Shown: in pieces, positions 1 to 11,757 of the stretch | Layout: every line of letters begins with the position of its first letter | Numbering within the stretch: the stretch's first letter is position 1 | Assembly: GCA_003427395.1 (NCBI GenBank) | Contig: BFEA01000338.1 | Location: 329,900 to 377,133, forward strand | DNA: 47,234 bases | Source of the DNA: Chara braunii | Taxonomy: Eukaryota; Streptophyta; Charophyceae; Charales; Characeae | Reading direction: 5' to 3' | Translations under genes and position numbers: made by a program | The notes under the pieces: generated by a model | The model's database searches: none | What the model was told of the DNA's origin: nothing | The model's input: the letters and a program-made list of their open reading frames with translations, nothing else

Positions 1-52
1 GTGTGTGTGTGTGTGCGCCCGTGGTCGCGGGGGTGGGGCGACCCCTCCCCCA

Positions 53-57
53 CCAAC

Positions 58-94
<37 letters not shown>

Positions 95-160
95 CATCAA
101 CAAAAAAAAAAAAAATCGAATAAAGAAATCAATCAATCAATCAATCAATCAATCCATCAG
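53..160. repeat. (AATC)n microsatellite in two blocks
   Basis: Two runs of AATC units (about 62-98 and 126-157) are separated by an A-rich stretch near 102-115. Both runs end in the same variant, AATCCATCA, which suggests that one block is a duplicate of the other. A short GT run occupies the first 15 bases. The block lies immediately upstream of LINE-A. Confidence 0.9.
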
Positions 161-534
161 AACGCAGGGAGACAAGGATCCCTCCAGGAGAGAAAGGAAG
201 AGTCACCTCACAAACCACACGAGACATGGGCACAGAGGGTAAGAACGACACTCCAGGACAAAACGCTCAATATAATCAGGCCAGCGTTAGGTCCTCCTGG
301 AACTCCTGCGGAAGAACTTAAGATCCCCCTTAGAAATCTCTCTTCTGCAAGGGCTTACTTCCTCTCCCTCTTTCTCCTTCCGTCTGAACAGAAATTGGTA
401 GAACAAGGGGGAAGGAAAACCTTATCCTATCCGACAGAGAAATTGTCAAAAAGGGACGCCATCTGCACAAAACATGCGAACAATTGGATTTTCTACGATG
501 AGGGTGCGAACAGATCAACGAACAATAAAATTAA

Positions 535-1091
535 ATGGATTTGCAAATGAAAGAAAGCACAAAAGCAGTTTCAGAATTCTTTCTAATTCAACCTATTTCC
601 CCAACAATCTTTACTGTGCTCTGTCTTTTTGAGAAAGACAAAAAGACGATCGATAGCTGGAAAAAACTCCTCAGGGGTATATCTCAAGTTAGAATTTATC
701 CGTGGGTTCCCAAGAAAATCACTCCAGAGGAAAAAAAAGACCAACTGATGAAGGACTTTTATTGGGTAGAGTTGAAACACATACCAATAGAAGTCCAAGC
801 AGCCTTTGTGCATGACTTTGGGCAACAATTCAAAATAGTGGATTTTATAGATCCACTCCCATCTCATGTAGCTAAGAGAGATGATTATTTAATGTTTGCA
901 CTGGACTTACAAAAAGATCAACTGTTCTCCATGGATGACAGAATTCCATACAAGATGGGTGGTAGAATTTATCAAATGTATACAGCTCATAAATTCAGAC
1001 CTTGGTGCTTTAAATGTAAAGCGTATGGTCATTTGAGCACATAATTCGCTTGCCCGCTACACCCACAACATGTGTCGATAACTGAGCAGAG
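535..1091 (+). pseudogene. LINE-A ORF1, N-terminal RNA-binding part with zinc knuckle
   Basis: An open stretch of 169 codons from Met at 535 ends in the triad WCFKCKAYGHLST followed by TAA at 1042-1044. Reading through the stop gives a final Cys, so the motif is CX2CX4HX6C, a zinc knuckle with a longer last spacer than the usual X4. The region before it (residues about 70-150) matches the layout of the LINE-B and LINE-C ORF1 proteins: an aromatic-rich domain, then the knuckle. LINE ORF1 proteins bind element RNA and form ribonucleoprotein particles. The true start may lie upstream in another frame (a coding-like frame runs from about 225 to 550), so this is a fragment of a broken gene. Confidence 0.65.
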
Positions 1092-3494
1092 ACTCCACAA
1101 AGACCCAATGCGCCCATATCGTTGGATGCCGGTGGTCCCAGGACACGAGGGGTGGGTTTACAATGAGGAAACCAATGCAATGGGTAAACCGATAGGGTGG
1201 TGTTGGGAAGGCAGAAATGATCACCGCAAGACTCCACGCCCGCCAGCAGATTGGTTACCACCTCACCTGATACCTCAACAACAGGGCCATCAACAGCCCC
1301 AGGGAGCACAAGGTAGACTTGGAAATCAGAACAACCATCCACAACAGGTCAGTCATCAAAACAGAAGAGGTCAACATAGCCCTCAGGATTCCCACACTCA
1401 GAATATTCAAAAGAAATAATAGACCCAGGACTCGTCACACAACGAAAAAAAAGCAACAGAGACAGAGGAAAGCACAACTGCTATGGGAAGCAGAAAATCA
1501 CTGGGTCCCTCTCCACAGACATACTTACACAAAAGGACGCAATCTACCACAATGGAATGGAAAGAAGTGGGGAGGAAATCTAATAACCCTCACCAGATCT
1601 CCGAGGACCAAGAGACACTTCAACAACAAGCAACACAACACCAGCATCAACCATAACGGCAACAAACGGGGCAACAAACGGGGCAACAAACACAGATGGA
1701 ACTCTCTGAAACTGCCCAGCGAGAACATCACATCACATCGAATGGTACAGCAGAACAGAGGGGAGGAAGTGAATCCATGGAGGATATGGAGATTGATCAA
1801 TTGAAAGAAATTTTCTCGCAGGCAGTGATGGAGGTAGAAAACGCCCCGGTAGCACCCTCGCCGTTTGCGGTCATGGGGGTTAGAAGCGATGGACACGACT
1901 CGTTAATAGAATTACAGAACAGCCTGCATAGGATGGCGCTATGGCTCATTGCGAACCTGAAATTTAGAATTCTAGCAGAACAGGAAGTAGACTGGTCTCA
2001 AACTCGAATATATGTTACATCGCTCCTCAAGACTAGTGATAGCCTAAAAGTGGCGCTTCAATACGGCCTACCTGCACACGCAGCCTGGTACGACATGTGC
2101 GATAGACTAATCCATGCGGTAAAAGAGAGACTGTCAAACTATCCCATGCTATCTGAGGATAGCTCAGGCGATGAAGAGAAGCAGGACTCAGATTTTCAAA
2201 GGGGCCAGAAGAATGAAGGAACTGGCCATAGCTCAAGCGGTGAAGAGAAGCAGGATGTCAGTATGGAGACTCATATTTTCAAAGGTGCCAGAAGAATAAA
2301 GGAACTGGCCAAGAAAAAATTTGATCAAACGAGGCCCAGAAAAAAATGAATTCAATACAGTAACAATCTTCAAACAGCGCAGCAGTTATTCACAGAGTCA
2401 CAGTTCGGCTCTATTAAGTAGGGTGGGGACTCAAAAGAGCTTACTGCGTAAGCTGGCCCTAACCCCCAGAAGAACACCAATCTCAAAACAAGGCCTAAAA
2501 AAAAAAAGAAAAAAAAAAAAANAAAAAAAAAAAGAAAAAAAAAAAAAGAAAAAAAAAAAGAAAGAAAAAAAAAGAGGTGAAAAGAACAACTCCAGTAGCC
2601 AAATGACATTACTAAACGACCAGTCTCTGATCTCTCACCACATATCCACAAACCAGGCTCTCGTCCCTGAGCAGGACACAGCAACACAATCCACTCAAAT
2701 GGGGGTCCAAAACTTGGACATTGCAGAGATAGTTGATCCATCCGCAATGGCATTCAAAAGGATTACTACTCAAACTGAGAATCACAACGAACCAAAAATT
2801 GTGGAAATAGTTTCTCCCATCACGGGGGAAAAAAAATTCCTCCAATTAGAATCAGCACACCAAAAGTAGAAAGAGAAAAGATCCTCCCTACTAACTGAGG
2901 AGGATCTCAGCACTACTCCTCCTAAATACGGAACTGCAATTCCTCAAGGCGAAATAGGCGGGTTTCCCCACAGGCCTACATACAATGCAGATGAAGCAAT
3001 TGACCTCACTCAGGACTGCCAGGATTCCCAGGAACCGCAATCTGCACTCACAATCATAGAGGAGTCGTCTGCACTACAGGGGGAACAGGAAGCGGAAAGG
3101 TCTGTAGAAAAGGGCAACAAGTTGGGATTCTTTCGAAGCCATTGCAGAGGGTAGTACTGATGGATCTCACAAGTAAAAGATAAAAACTCAGAACACGTCT
3201 TATGCTGTTGGATGAACATGCTTCCCCACTTAAATCCCAGTTAGATGCATGGAAGGTGAGTGGGAAGCGGGCCTATCAGTAATAGACCCCTCCCACTATG
3301 GGGAAATCACTCTACACGGAACAGATACTAAGACAGGTAGAATGGAAATATTTCAGTGGATAAAGGAGATATTCCCAACAGGGGAATATATCTCCTCACC
3401 AACAACACAAGGAGTGGAAAGTATAGCAGAGTGCGACATGTTTATTAAGTGTAGAACAACAGACTCTCCCTCTCTAAAATGGATGAACTCATAA
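1092..3494 (+). pseudogene. LINE-A ORF1, C-terminal low-complexity part
   Basis: Frame-hopping open segments (1072-1419, 1696-2349, 2321-2869, 3249-3494) encode Gln/Asn-rich, then acidic Ser/Glu-rich, then Lys-rich sequence. A nearly pure A tract with an unresolved base at 2497-2575 would encode poly-lysine. A 12-base tandem repeat (CAACAAACGGGG) lies at about 1657-1692. The last segment corresponds in position to the ends of the LINE-B and LINE-C ORF1 proteins. No enzymatic motif is visible. The frame changes mean no single protein is made. Confidence 0.5.
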
Positions 3495-3742
3495 ATGATT
3501 AAGGACCTACAAATCCTCAAAATAAAACCCAATCACTTTTGGTCAGAAGAAGATATCATGACCGTGCTCCTCCAATTAGTGAGAGAGACTTTCCTCAAAA
3601 AAGGAGGAGTTCTCGATAAAGTGAACTGGGAAAAAATACAGTAAAATGAAAAATTAAAATAAGAAAGTAAACTTAATAGACCTCCTCTATAATAAACATA
3701 AAAACTGGAAATGTCTCAAGAGAAACGCTGATTTGGACCTCA

Positions 3743-4070
3743 AATCCCTAAATGTAAACGGTATTGCCTCAACAAAATTTTCTAAGCGCCAAGCCGTAAT
3801 GGAAATGCTAAAAGGAGTGAGAGGGAAAGTGTGGCCATATATTATTTGTGTCCAAGAAACACACTTAATGAACACTGATTCTCACAACCACGCTCACAAG
3901 GAATTCTAGCCCTATACGGCATACAGGGCTCATGCCCCGAACCTGGGAGTGCAGGGGTACATGGCGGTCTTCTCCTTTCGTAAAAAGCCTGATCAGGGCA
4001 AGGGATTCTACAAACTAAATACGTCTCACCTCAATGACCCTAACTTCCTCCATTATTTGAAGGATGTATG
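3743..4070 (+). pseudogene. LINE-A ORF2 endonuclease remnant with internal deletion
   Basis: The APE-type endonuclease start is readable as LNVNGIAS and then ICVQETHL, with the catalytic Glu of the QETHL motif near 3857-3862. About 85 bases later the sequence is already at KKPDQGKGFYKL, which in LINE-C (SRGKGFYKF) lies after the whole endonuclease domain. The central and C-terminal endonuclease motifs present in LINE-B and LINE-C (GDWNT, the SDH-type histidine motif) are therefore missing. Roughly 200 codons have been lost. Stops at about 3907 and 4069 break what remains. Confidence 0.7.
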
Positions 4071-4686
4071 AGAATTTTGGAAAACACAGAAAGAATGCAT
4101 TGGTAATAATATCTTGTGGTTCAACAACGGCCTAACATTCCTAGGACGTAAATGCAATGAATACTCTAGAGCCTTGGCAAAATCAAGAAATCAAAAAGAG
4201 AGGGAAACCCTTCAAAGACTGCAAGAACTCCAATAAAAGAAAGAAAAAACGGACGATCTAAATACAGAGCAAATGGCAATGAAAATCCAATCACTAGAAG
4301 ATCAATTAATGAAATACATGGAATACAGATGACAAGGGTTCAGAATACGGGGGGGACTAAGGAAACATCAAATTGAAGGTGATATGGATGTTCGCTTCTT
4401 TGCTATGGCCAAAGTAAGGTCAGGTAAAACCACTATAGAAGCCTTAATGAATCCCTTCAATTGTGATGAACCCTTAGTCATTTCCACAACAACCAACATG
4501 AAAAATAGCTAGAGATTTCTATAAGGATCTATTCACATCAAAAAATTTTGCTATTCCCCCAAAGCAAAAGGAAAAGGAAATAGAAAATTTTCTTATTCCC
4601 CTCAACAAAGCAATATAAGAAGAACAAAGAGAACATTTGGAGAGGCCGATTTCAAAAGATTAAATTTGGAAGGCACTAATTCTAAT

Positions 4687-5517
4687 GGAAGAAGAGAAGA
4701 CACCCGGAATTGACGGTCTTCCAAAAGAATTTTAGGAAGCCATGTGGGGTCCTCTTGCACAACACTTAATGGACTATATGGGAAGCAGGGGACATGGGGG
4801 AGATAGTAAATCAAGGAGTCATCACGCTTTTGTATAAGAAAGGTGATAAACTCAACATTCGTAATTACCGCCCCATCACTCTACTTACGATGGTCTATAA
4901 ATTAATAGCAAAAGTACTAGCAGATAGAATGTTCCAAGTCATTGCCGATATTATTCATCCAGCCCAAACAAGATTTATAACTGGTAGAAACATACAAGAC
5001 AATATCCTCCTCATAAATGAACTCATAAAAGTACCACACCAATCTAGACATAATGCGACATTTATCTTCATTGATTTTGAAAAAGCTTATAACCATGTAG
5101 ATTGACTCTTCCTAGACAAATGCCTAGCTAAGATGAACTTTGGGGTTAACTTTAGAAGATGGATCACAATCTTGCATCAAAAAGCAACCACAAGCGTGAT
5201 GGTTAATGGTAGCTTAGCGCGTCCTTTCGAATTGAAAAGATCGGTGAGACAAGGCGACCCTTTAACACCCTTTCTTTTCATTATTATAATGGAAGCATTA
5301 GCAACTAACCTAAAGAAAAATAAGGATATTAGGAAAATATGAGTGACTTCCATCCCAGAAAAGGCAATCCCTATGTGTTCATTTTTCGTTGATGATATAT
5401 CCCTGATGATAGAGGTATCACAGGAAAACATGAAGGCAATCCAGGATTTAATGGATAAGTTTTGCAGACTAGCAGACATGAAGGTCAATTGGGGAGAAAA
5501 AAAACAGGGATGGTGGA
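4687..5517 (+). pseudogene. LINE-A ORF2 reverse transcriptase domain
   Basis: This copies element RNA into DNA at the nicked target. RT motifs appear in order: TPGIDGLPKEF (about 4700), ITLLYKKGD, IRNYRPITLL, DFEKAYNHVD (5073-5103, first catalytic Asp), RQGDPLTPFLF, and FVDD (about 5383-5394) in place of the common FADD. Broken by a frame change near 4785, a TGA at 5104-5106 that a G-to-A change of a Trp codon would explain, and a TGA at 5340-5342. The motif residues are otherwise conserved, so inactivation came after amplification. Confidence 0.85.
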
Positions 5518-7697
5518 TTAACTACCAAGGAGCTAGACCTCCAGAATCACCACAGGTTAAATGGTTTCCACATGATAGGCCTATAAGGGTCCTGGGAATT
5601 GCACTATCAGCCGAAGGGAAACCAATAACCAACGAGGAGAATATTTTTCAAAGCGCCCAAGCCAAATTAGAACTCTGGAAGAACAAACACACATCAATAA
5701 TGAGTAAAGCATTGGTGATTAATAACGTGGTCCTAACCTCGATCTGGTATAAGTCCGCGATTTGGGCCTTAGATACTAAATGGTCTAAATCCCTCCAACA
5801 ACAACTTGCAGCGTTTTTGTGGAGAGGTAATCATGATTATAAAAATGTCATTAACAGGGTAGCTTGGTCCTCATTCATTCAACCAAAAACCAAGGGTGGC
5901 GTGGGTATCATTGATCCAACACTCCAAGCGAAGACACTCTCTATCCAATGGATTAAAAGATTGCTACTCAATCCCCAAACCCCTTGGAATGGCTTGGCAT
6001 GGGCTAAGGAGACTTGCCCCACAGTCAGAGGAATACGTAGGCCCAGCCATGTGGCTGGAGAACAGAGACCGGCCTATACCTAGAAGCTCATCCCAAGTTA
6101 CAAACACGACTCATTTGTCTAATAGGGTTGCTGCAAGGATAGATATTGCCAAAGACTCCTTCTGGAGAACCCTCCTCAAAACATGGAGGAAATTACCCGT
6201 ACCTGATGCACATTTCCCGGAACGATGGGAAGAGATTAATCGTCAACCTCTTTTTAACAATACTTGGATACGGGATCACCATGGCACCACACTACATTGC
6301 AATGAAAGCCCATGGAAGAGCTAGATCAGAAAATGAGTGATCAGGATCAAAAATATCTGGGATGAAACCAGCAGGGATTGGGTTTCCCATCAAATTCTTA
6401 AGGACAAACTAAAACACTGCCACCACGTGCAGAGAAACCTAGAAAGGATAGTGGATCTGATCCCTATTGAATGGATCAGAGTACTGAGGAGGGGGAAAAG
6501 GCTCCAGGAAAGTGATTGGGTGGGAATAAACGGGAATCCTACTGTGGTAGGTAATGTAATCCTCATAGCAGCGGATAAACAAGTCTTAGTTGAACTATAT
6601 GAATTAAAAGAAGACAACGTGTTCAACACCAAGACAGATAACCATCCGGTTTGGTTATCAATGGAAAGCATATTCAGGATCAAAGTTCTCTCTCGGGACG
6701 CACAGTCATGGATGGCTTTTTTACCCTCAACTGACATTGCAGATCTAACAATAGGCCCCGAATGTTGGTCATGGGGAACAAAGAAAAACCTCAATAGAAA
6801 ACACAGCATACACCTGCATACTGTATGAGTCAAATCAACCTACCGTATGATCCGACCAAGAATCAACCTGAAAGATAAAGTAGAGGAGAGATGGATGAAA
6901 CACTTGAATAAAGGAAAGGAAGAATTAAGGAATATTAAATGGTTCAAGAATGCCATGATCAAACCTTCTAAGATATCATCTCTCCAGTGGCAGATTGTAC
7001 ACAGGTGCCTCCCGACCAATGATTGGTTGATTGATAGAACCTCACTTGAGAAAAGGGGAATAGCAGTAGAAAAATTCCAGAAACAATCGAGCACTTGTTC
7101 CTAGAATGCCCAGGCTCGATATGGCTTTGGAGGTGGTGGGATCGTATATGGGAACAACTAGAAACCACAAAAAAATGGCCCTGGAAATGGAGAGCAATTC
7201 TCCTAGCACATTGGGCACCCGAACAGAAAGACAATTTTTCTCACAACCTGTTCACCTTGGGAAGAAGCGCAGTCCTCTGGACGATCTGGATAAGAAGGAA
7301 CACCCTAGAATGGGAAAATGTTAGATTGGATGAGCCTGAGTTTAACGACAACATAAAACAACAAATCCAAATAGAAATTCTCGACCAATGGATCACGATA
7401 AAAGAGAAAATCCAGTTCAACTCTTCCAAAGCTGAAATCAAGAAAAATTTTCAAAAGTTCAGCAGTGACTGGCTGGGGGGAGAGAAGGGGGGAAAAATAG
7501 GACGGGTGGTTTGGGAGGGAGAAGGGGTGGAAGGGGAGGAGGTACTTATCAGGGACTACAAACTTCAGTTCAATGAGTGGACGCGGGTGGATCCATTGAT
7601 TTCTCTTCGACCGGCTAATGAATTCCCTAACCTTTTCACGCTCCCTCATAATGCATTGGTTCCATTATCATGGTATGGACAGGAGGAGGAAGTATAG
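5518..7697 (+). pseudogene. LINE-A ORF2 connector and zf-RVT-like C-terminus
   Basis: Open segments continue the protein after the RT palm: KALVINNVVLTSIWYKSAIW (thumb/connector, about 5706-5765), then GVGIIDPTLQAK, as in LINE-C (GLGILDPSLQLK). The zinc region is reduced to PETIEHLFLEC (about 7073-7110), giving the HX4C half; the preceding CX2C half is absent or deleted. The final part (7095-7697) resembles the ends of LINE-B and LINE-C (a VLWTIW-type motif). Frame changes lie near 6060, 6340 and 7085. Confidence 0.75.
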
Positions 7698-7998
7698 TCA
7701 ATATTCCCATCAACTCCTCCTAACTGTTGTAAGGTCTAGGTAGGATTGAAACATCTGGTGCCTTAGGGGAGGGTGAAGAGGTCTTCTACAACAGAACTCG
7801 TGATCAGAGAATATCGGGCATGCAATTCTCAAAGATATCCAAATTGTCAATGTGAGAGACGCTGGACCCGATTTCCAGCAGGTGCCGCTCCCCACCAATA
7901 GATGGAGCCGCTCAGAGAATGCTAGGATAGTCTGCTCTTATCAGCTATCTTAGCATTTACTCAGGGTGTTTGTTAAAAAAAAAAAAAAAAAAAAAAAA
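7698..7998 (+). other. LINE-A 3' UTR with stem-loop and poly(A) tail
   Basis: After the last ORF2 segment comes about 280 bases without coding features, then 24 A residues (7975-7998). A stem-loop, GCTGGACCCGATTTCCAGC (7861-7879), can form 6 bp around CCCGATT. The same segment recurs next to oligo(A) at 16615-16805 (minus), 32090-32275 (plus) and 35132-35205 (minus), which marks it as the family's 3' end. Confidence 0.75.
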
Positions 7999-8143
7999 GT
8001 TGTCGTGCAACCCACGAAGAAGAAGATTGCGGCCATAGCCGCGAAGCATCACCACAGAGTAACGAAGGAGGGTGAGAAAGGATAGAGGGGGAGAGACTGA
8101 GCAGGGTGAGGGAAGCCATAGCCGAGAGGTGAAGAGAGAGCCG

Positions 8144-8180
<37 letters not shown>

Positions 8181-8268
8181 CAGCAGGGTGAAAGGAGGCG
8201 AGGAAGGTGAAGGGAAGAAGAAGGTTGGTGAGGGGAAGAGAAGCCGGCAGCCATAGATGACCGGAGGA
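7999..8268 (+). other. A-rich spacer with second 33-base A tract
   Basis: About 150 bases of purine-rich sequence (GAAGAAGAAG, GAGAGACTGAGCAGGGTGAGGG) end in 33 A at 8146-8178. The text after the A tract repeats that before it in degenerate form (GCAGGGTGA, AGAAGCCGGCAGCCATAG), as if a short poly(A)-ending insert or slippage had split it. TGCGGCCATAGCCGC here resembles TGCGGCCATTGCCGC at about 15166-15180 in the putative gypsy 3' LTR, so this could be a decayed part of a 5' LTR. No gene seen. Confidence 0.4.
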
Positions 8269-8377
8269 TTGACCGGGGGAGTTGACTGGAGATGTTGACC
8301 AGCGTTGACCGGAGTTGACCAGGGGTTGACCGCGGCGTTGACCGGCGTTGACCAAGGCGTTGACCATGACTTTGACC
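8269..8377 (+). promoter_or_regulatory. Array of ten W-box cores (TTGAC)
   Basis: TTGACC or TTGACT begins at 8269, 8282, 8295, 8305, 8315, 8326, 8338, 8348, 8360 and 8372. Spacing is 10-13 bases, close to one helical turn, all in one orientation. TTGAC(C/T) is the core bound by plant WRKY factors. An extra copy lies at 8533. The array precedes the gypsy gag leader. Regulatory function is inferred; the array could also be a simple degenerate minisatellite with a GTTGACC-containing unit. Confidence 0.5.
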
Positions 8378-8832
8378 AAGCTGGAGATGGTAAAATCTCG
8401 CCAGGCCTTCAGCCTATCCCTCGCCCTATGGATATGCACACACCCTAAGGTACTTGCTGAGTCCTATCTGTCTGTCTCTTCTGTCTAGGTGATAGTACTC
8501 TGTGGGTGAAGGATAGGGCCTTGTTGACCAAACCCACACGGGCTGAGTAGGGCTGCAAACTGTGTCTGACGACTCGACTGTCCCGGAGGCCTAACCCTCC
8601 CAAGGACCGGTACTGATCGGCGGGCTGCTCGGTGTGGCACGCTAGGCCCGAAATCCGAGTTGTGGGCTGCACAACAGGCCGTCTAAGTGTTGAGAGACCT
8701 GCTGATCGCGTCGTCCTGTCTGCGACGTTAAATAATTCCTGAGGAGTTACGGGGGATCTCCTTAAATGCCTCCTGATCAGCAACAGGTCTAGTAGTGACA
8801 ACCATAGTATAGGTCTAGGCTAGAGACCCTAG

Positions 8833-10865
8833 TTGGCAGGATCCATGTCCGGATTCTGTGAGTCTTCGATTGAGTTAGTAGGTTTGTCAGCCAGGGGTAA
8901 GAGTCTAAGTGGTGAGGAGTGGAATCGTCCTTATTGTGCACCTATCATCATGGTGGCCTTGCGTAGTGAGAAGAGCACTAGCCCCTACACCCAGGAGCAA
9001 CAAGAGAAGATGGCCGCCTTAGTGAGAGAGAACAAAGAAAGGAAAGAGCTCCAGAAACAGGCGAAGCTAAAGACAATCGCAGAGGAGCAGGCGGCGAAGA
9101 TGAAGAAATTGTAGGAGGAGATGAAGAGAGTTCAGCAGGAGGAGGAAGAGATGAGAAAGGTTGCTGAAGAGGATGCAGCAGCAGAGGAAGAAAAATAGAG
9201 AAAATGTATTGAAGGGAGAAGAGAGAGTAGTGTCACGAAGAAGGATGAAGACGCAGAGATGGAGAAAAAGATCAGCGAGTGGGTTGCTAACTTATCGTTG
9301 GGGGAGGACGACGAGGCAGAGTTCTATGTGCCCCAGGACGAGAGGGATGCGCTAGCCCAGGAGCTAGCAGCAATGGAGGAACCCCTGGAAAGACAAGAAA
9401 GAGAGGAGGAGAAAAGTTGGAGTGGAAATTGAGAATGAAGAGGGAGAAGAAGGAGGGATGAAGTTAATAGGTTGACCGCAGAGGTGGCGAAAATGAAAGA
9501 TTGTAGGCAGGAGGTGCAGGCTCAGGCAGACGTCTCGGCCAAATGGGATAAGGTGTTGGGGTACTTGGAGGTGTTGAGCGCAGCTTGGATGGAGGAACGC
9601 CAAGCCAATAGAGCTCAAGAGGTAGCCCTGAAGGCCATGCGGTCCGGCTTTCGGGATTTTGCGCGCGAGATGGTTACCCATGTTGGAGGGGAAGTCTGGC
9701 GGTTGAGAGACAACGTGGGGAAGTTCTGTGAGGGTGCCATTGAGGGCGCCAAAGTAGCAGCCGCTGCTGAGGGCGAGGCCAGACCTCGCAAAGAATCAGT
9801 CAAACTTAAGTTCCCGATGCTTATGGTGGGAGATCTGATGACAACTTCGGTAACTGGGAGGCCAGCGTAAACAATTACGTTTACTTACAACACATCGTAC
9901 AGGATGATCAAGTCCTGGTTGCCTTTCTGGCCCTCAAGGACGAAGCGGCTAGTTTTGCTAGGTCCCTCGCGAGCGTGGCCGGTTGTGAAAACAACATGGT
10001 CGCCTATTCCAAGGTTACCCCTCTCCCTCAGTTCTTCAAGCTCCTTAGGGAGCGATTCGCTGATCTTTGCAGAGGCGTTAGAGCCTCTGACAAGCTCCAA
10101 ACCATCCACTCACGGCAATGGAGGAGTGCCAAGGCACTCAAGACAGTGATGGACGACCTGGTGGCCGTCCCGGGCCATGGGGTGACAGAGTCCCAGTTGG
10201 TCCACCTATTTTATTGTGCCATGCCAGAGCCCCTGTGTGGGCACTTCTTTGACAAGTCCCAACAACCCACCATGACGTACGATGCGCTTAGTAGAGAAGT
10301 GGTGCTGTTTGAGGCGAAGTCCATGCCAGTTTCCACTTTCTGGCATAAGGACCTGGACAAGGGGAAGAAGTGGAAAGGCCGAACCATCTCAGGCCAAGTG
10401 AGGGCCAAGGATCATATGATCTTTACCTTAGACGAAGGTGGTACAGATGAGGTCCCATACAGTCAGATTGAATGGGGCCTTGAGGAAGAGGACAGTAGCG
10501 TGGGGCAGGGGAGGTCCTATGTTGCTGTCGCGGCTGGAGGGAGCCCGCAAAGTAGAGGAGGAGGCCAGGGCCAAAGGGGCCAGGCCATGGGAGGCCGAGA
10601 ACTGGGCGCACAGGGGGTTGGCGGACAAGGGAACCGCCAAGTGGGAGGTAGGGGTCAAGGTCCCCCGCCAAATCGCCAAGGTTCTTGTCGATCCCCACAG
10701 CGAGGAGGTAGAAGACCACCTCAAGGCTTGCCACAGGACAGGCCCTGGGAAGACTTGGGCTTGGACCAACGCGTATGGCAAGAACGCGTGAACTTGGGTC
10801 AGTGCGTGTTTTGTGGTGACCCGGCCCACGTAATTAAATTTTGTCCACAGTACAGACAGGCCTGA
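8833..10865 (+). pseudogene. gag: Ty3/gypsy Gag with coiled coil and CCHC knuckle
   Basis: The structural protein that packages element RNA. The N-terminal third (about 8990-9480) is Glu/Lys-rich with heptad-like spacing and probably forms a coiled coil. The middle (about 9800-10400) carries the capsid-like retrotransposon Gag region, with FARSLASVAGCENN and HSRQWRSAKALK. The C-terminal part is Gly/Arg/Gln-rich and ends in CVFCGDPAHVIKFC (about 10806-10850), a canonical CX2CX4HX4C nucleocapsid knuckle. Stops at 9112 and 9196 and frame changes near 9410-9480 and 9830 break it. The start is uncertain: Met at 8833 or 8950 is possible. Similar coiled-coil Gag proteins are, from memory, abundant in Chara. 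Confidence 0.75.
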
Positions 10866-11635
10866 TGGGTTGCTCAACAGTCAAAAGGCAGCCGCCAGTA
10901 GAGGTCGCAACTGCCCCTACTACTTCAAGGCCATGTGGGGAAGCGAGTGCGCACGAACAGGAAACTCCCAAACCACATGAGCCTATGGCAGAGGTTGCAG
11001 GCCCGTGCCTAACTAGCTGTCCAGAGACTGCTTGTGTTAGCGTCTCTCTAGGCACGTCCTTCACAGGTGTGGCAAAAGAGCTGAAGGAGAGGATGCCAGC
11101 CTGGGCCAAAATGAAGAAGGAGAGCAAGGGACAACTGATTTTGGTAGATGTAGAAGTGTTTAGAAGTAGAGTAGGGGCCCTTATAGACTCAGGGGCCACC
11201 CGCAGTTACATTAGTCGTAGGGCGCTGAAAAAGCGGAGGCTAGGATTAAAATCCCAAAAGTTAGCAGACCCTATAGTCTGTGTCCTCGCAGACAACCGCA
11301 CAATGTGTGTTGAGGACTACGTAGAGGGAGTCCAGCCGTACTTTCGCCTAAAGAAGGATGGGAAGGTGGAGAAAGTTCTCCATTCCCTGATTCTCCTCAT
11401 TCAGGATGACCTCTCTTTCGACATGGTGTTAGGAATGGATTGGGGAGAGGTTGCAGGGGCCACACTCCACTTGAGAGAGCATGAGTGTAGGCTCCCTAGT
11501 CCGTTAGGCGAGGTTAAGACTGCCCGCCTGTTTCATGTGTCCGGTGTAGATAACACTCTGGCACATTGTTGTCAGAGTGCTCCCGCGTTCACGCGACTAG
11601 TGAAAAAGGAGCAGTTAGAGGATTAGGCCTTCGCC
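10841..11635 (+). pseudogene. pol: Ty3/gypsy aspartic protease region
   Basis: A retropepsin-like aspartic protease that would process the Gag-Pol polyprotein. The catalytic signature ALIDSGATRSYIS lies at about 11180-11216, and the second conserved element DMVLGMDWG lies about 80 residues later (11420-11446), as usual for Ty3/gypsy proteases. The segment is in a different frame from the end of Gag, overlapping it by about 25 bases, so either a programmed or a mutational frame change joins them. It ends at TAG 11624-11626 (GAT TAG GCC), which a C-to-T change of CAG would explain. Confidence 0.8.
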
Positions 11636-11757
11636 ATGTATGCCAGACCTATCACTGAGGTCAAGGAAAAGGATAGTTCCCCGGATCCAACCATTGCCAA
11701 ACTGCTGGAGGAGTTCAAAGATCTAACTGAGTCGCCGACACTGGCCCGACAGGAGTA

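Larger units (their letters stand above)
230..7998 (+). mobile_element. LINE-A: decayed L1-type non-LTR retrotransposon
   Basis: Read in order on the plus strand are an ORF1 with a zinc-knuckle motif, an N-terminal endonuclease fragment, a reverse transcriptase, a zf-RVT-like C-terminus, a 3' UTR of about 280 bp and a 24-base poly(A) tract at 7975-7998. This is the plan of plant L1-type LINEs. Every coding part is interrupted by stops or frame changes, so the copy is dead. The 5' end is not defined: coding-like sequence begins somewhere after the AATC microsatellite, and I see no certain target-site duplication. Confidence 0.85.

Noticed and set aside
8450-8832. 5' LTR and tRNA primer-binding site for the gypsy element
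   Set aside because: I compared this leader with 14573-15900 by eye and found no convincing repeat, and no sequence complementary to a usual primer tRNA end.
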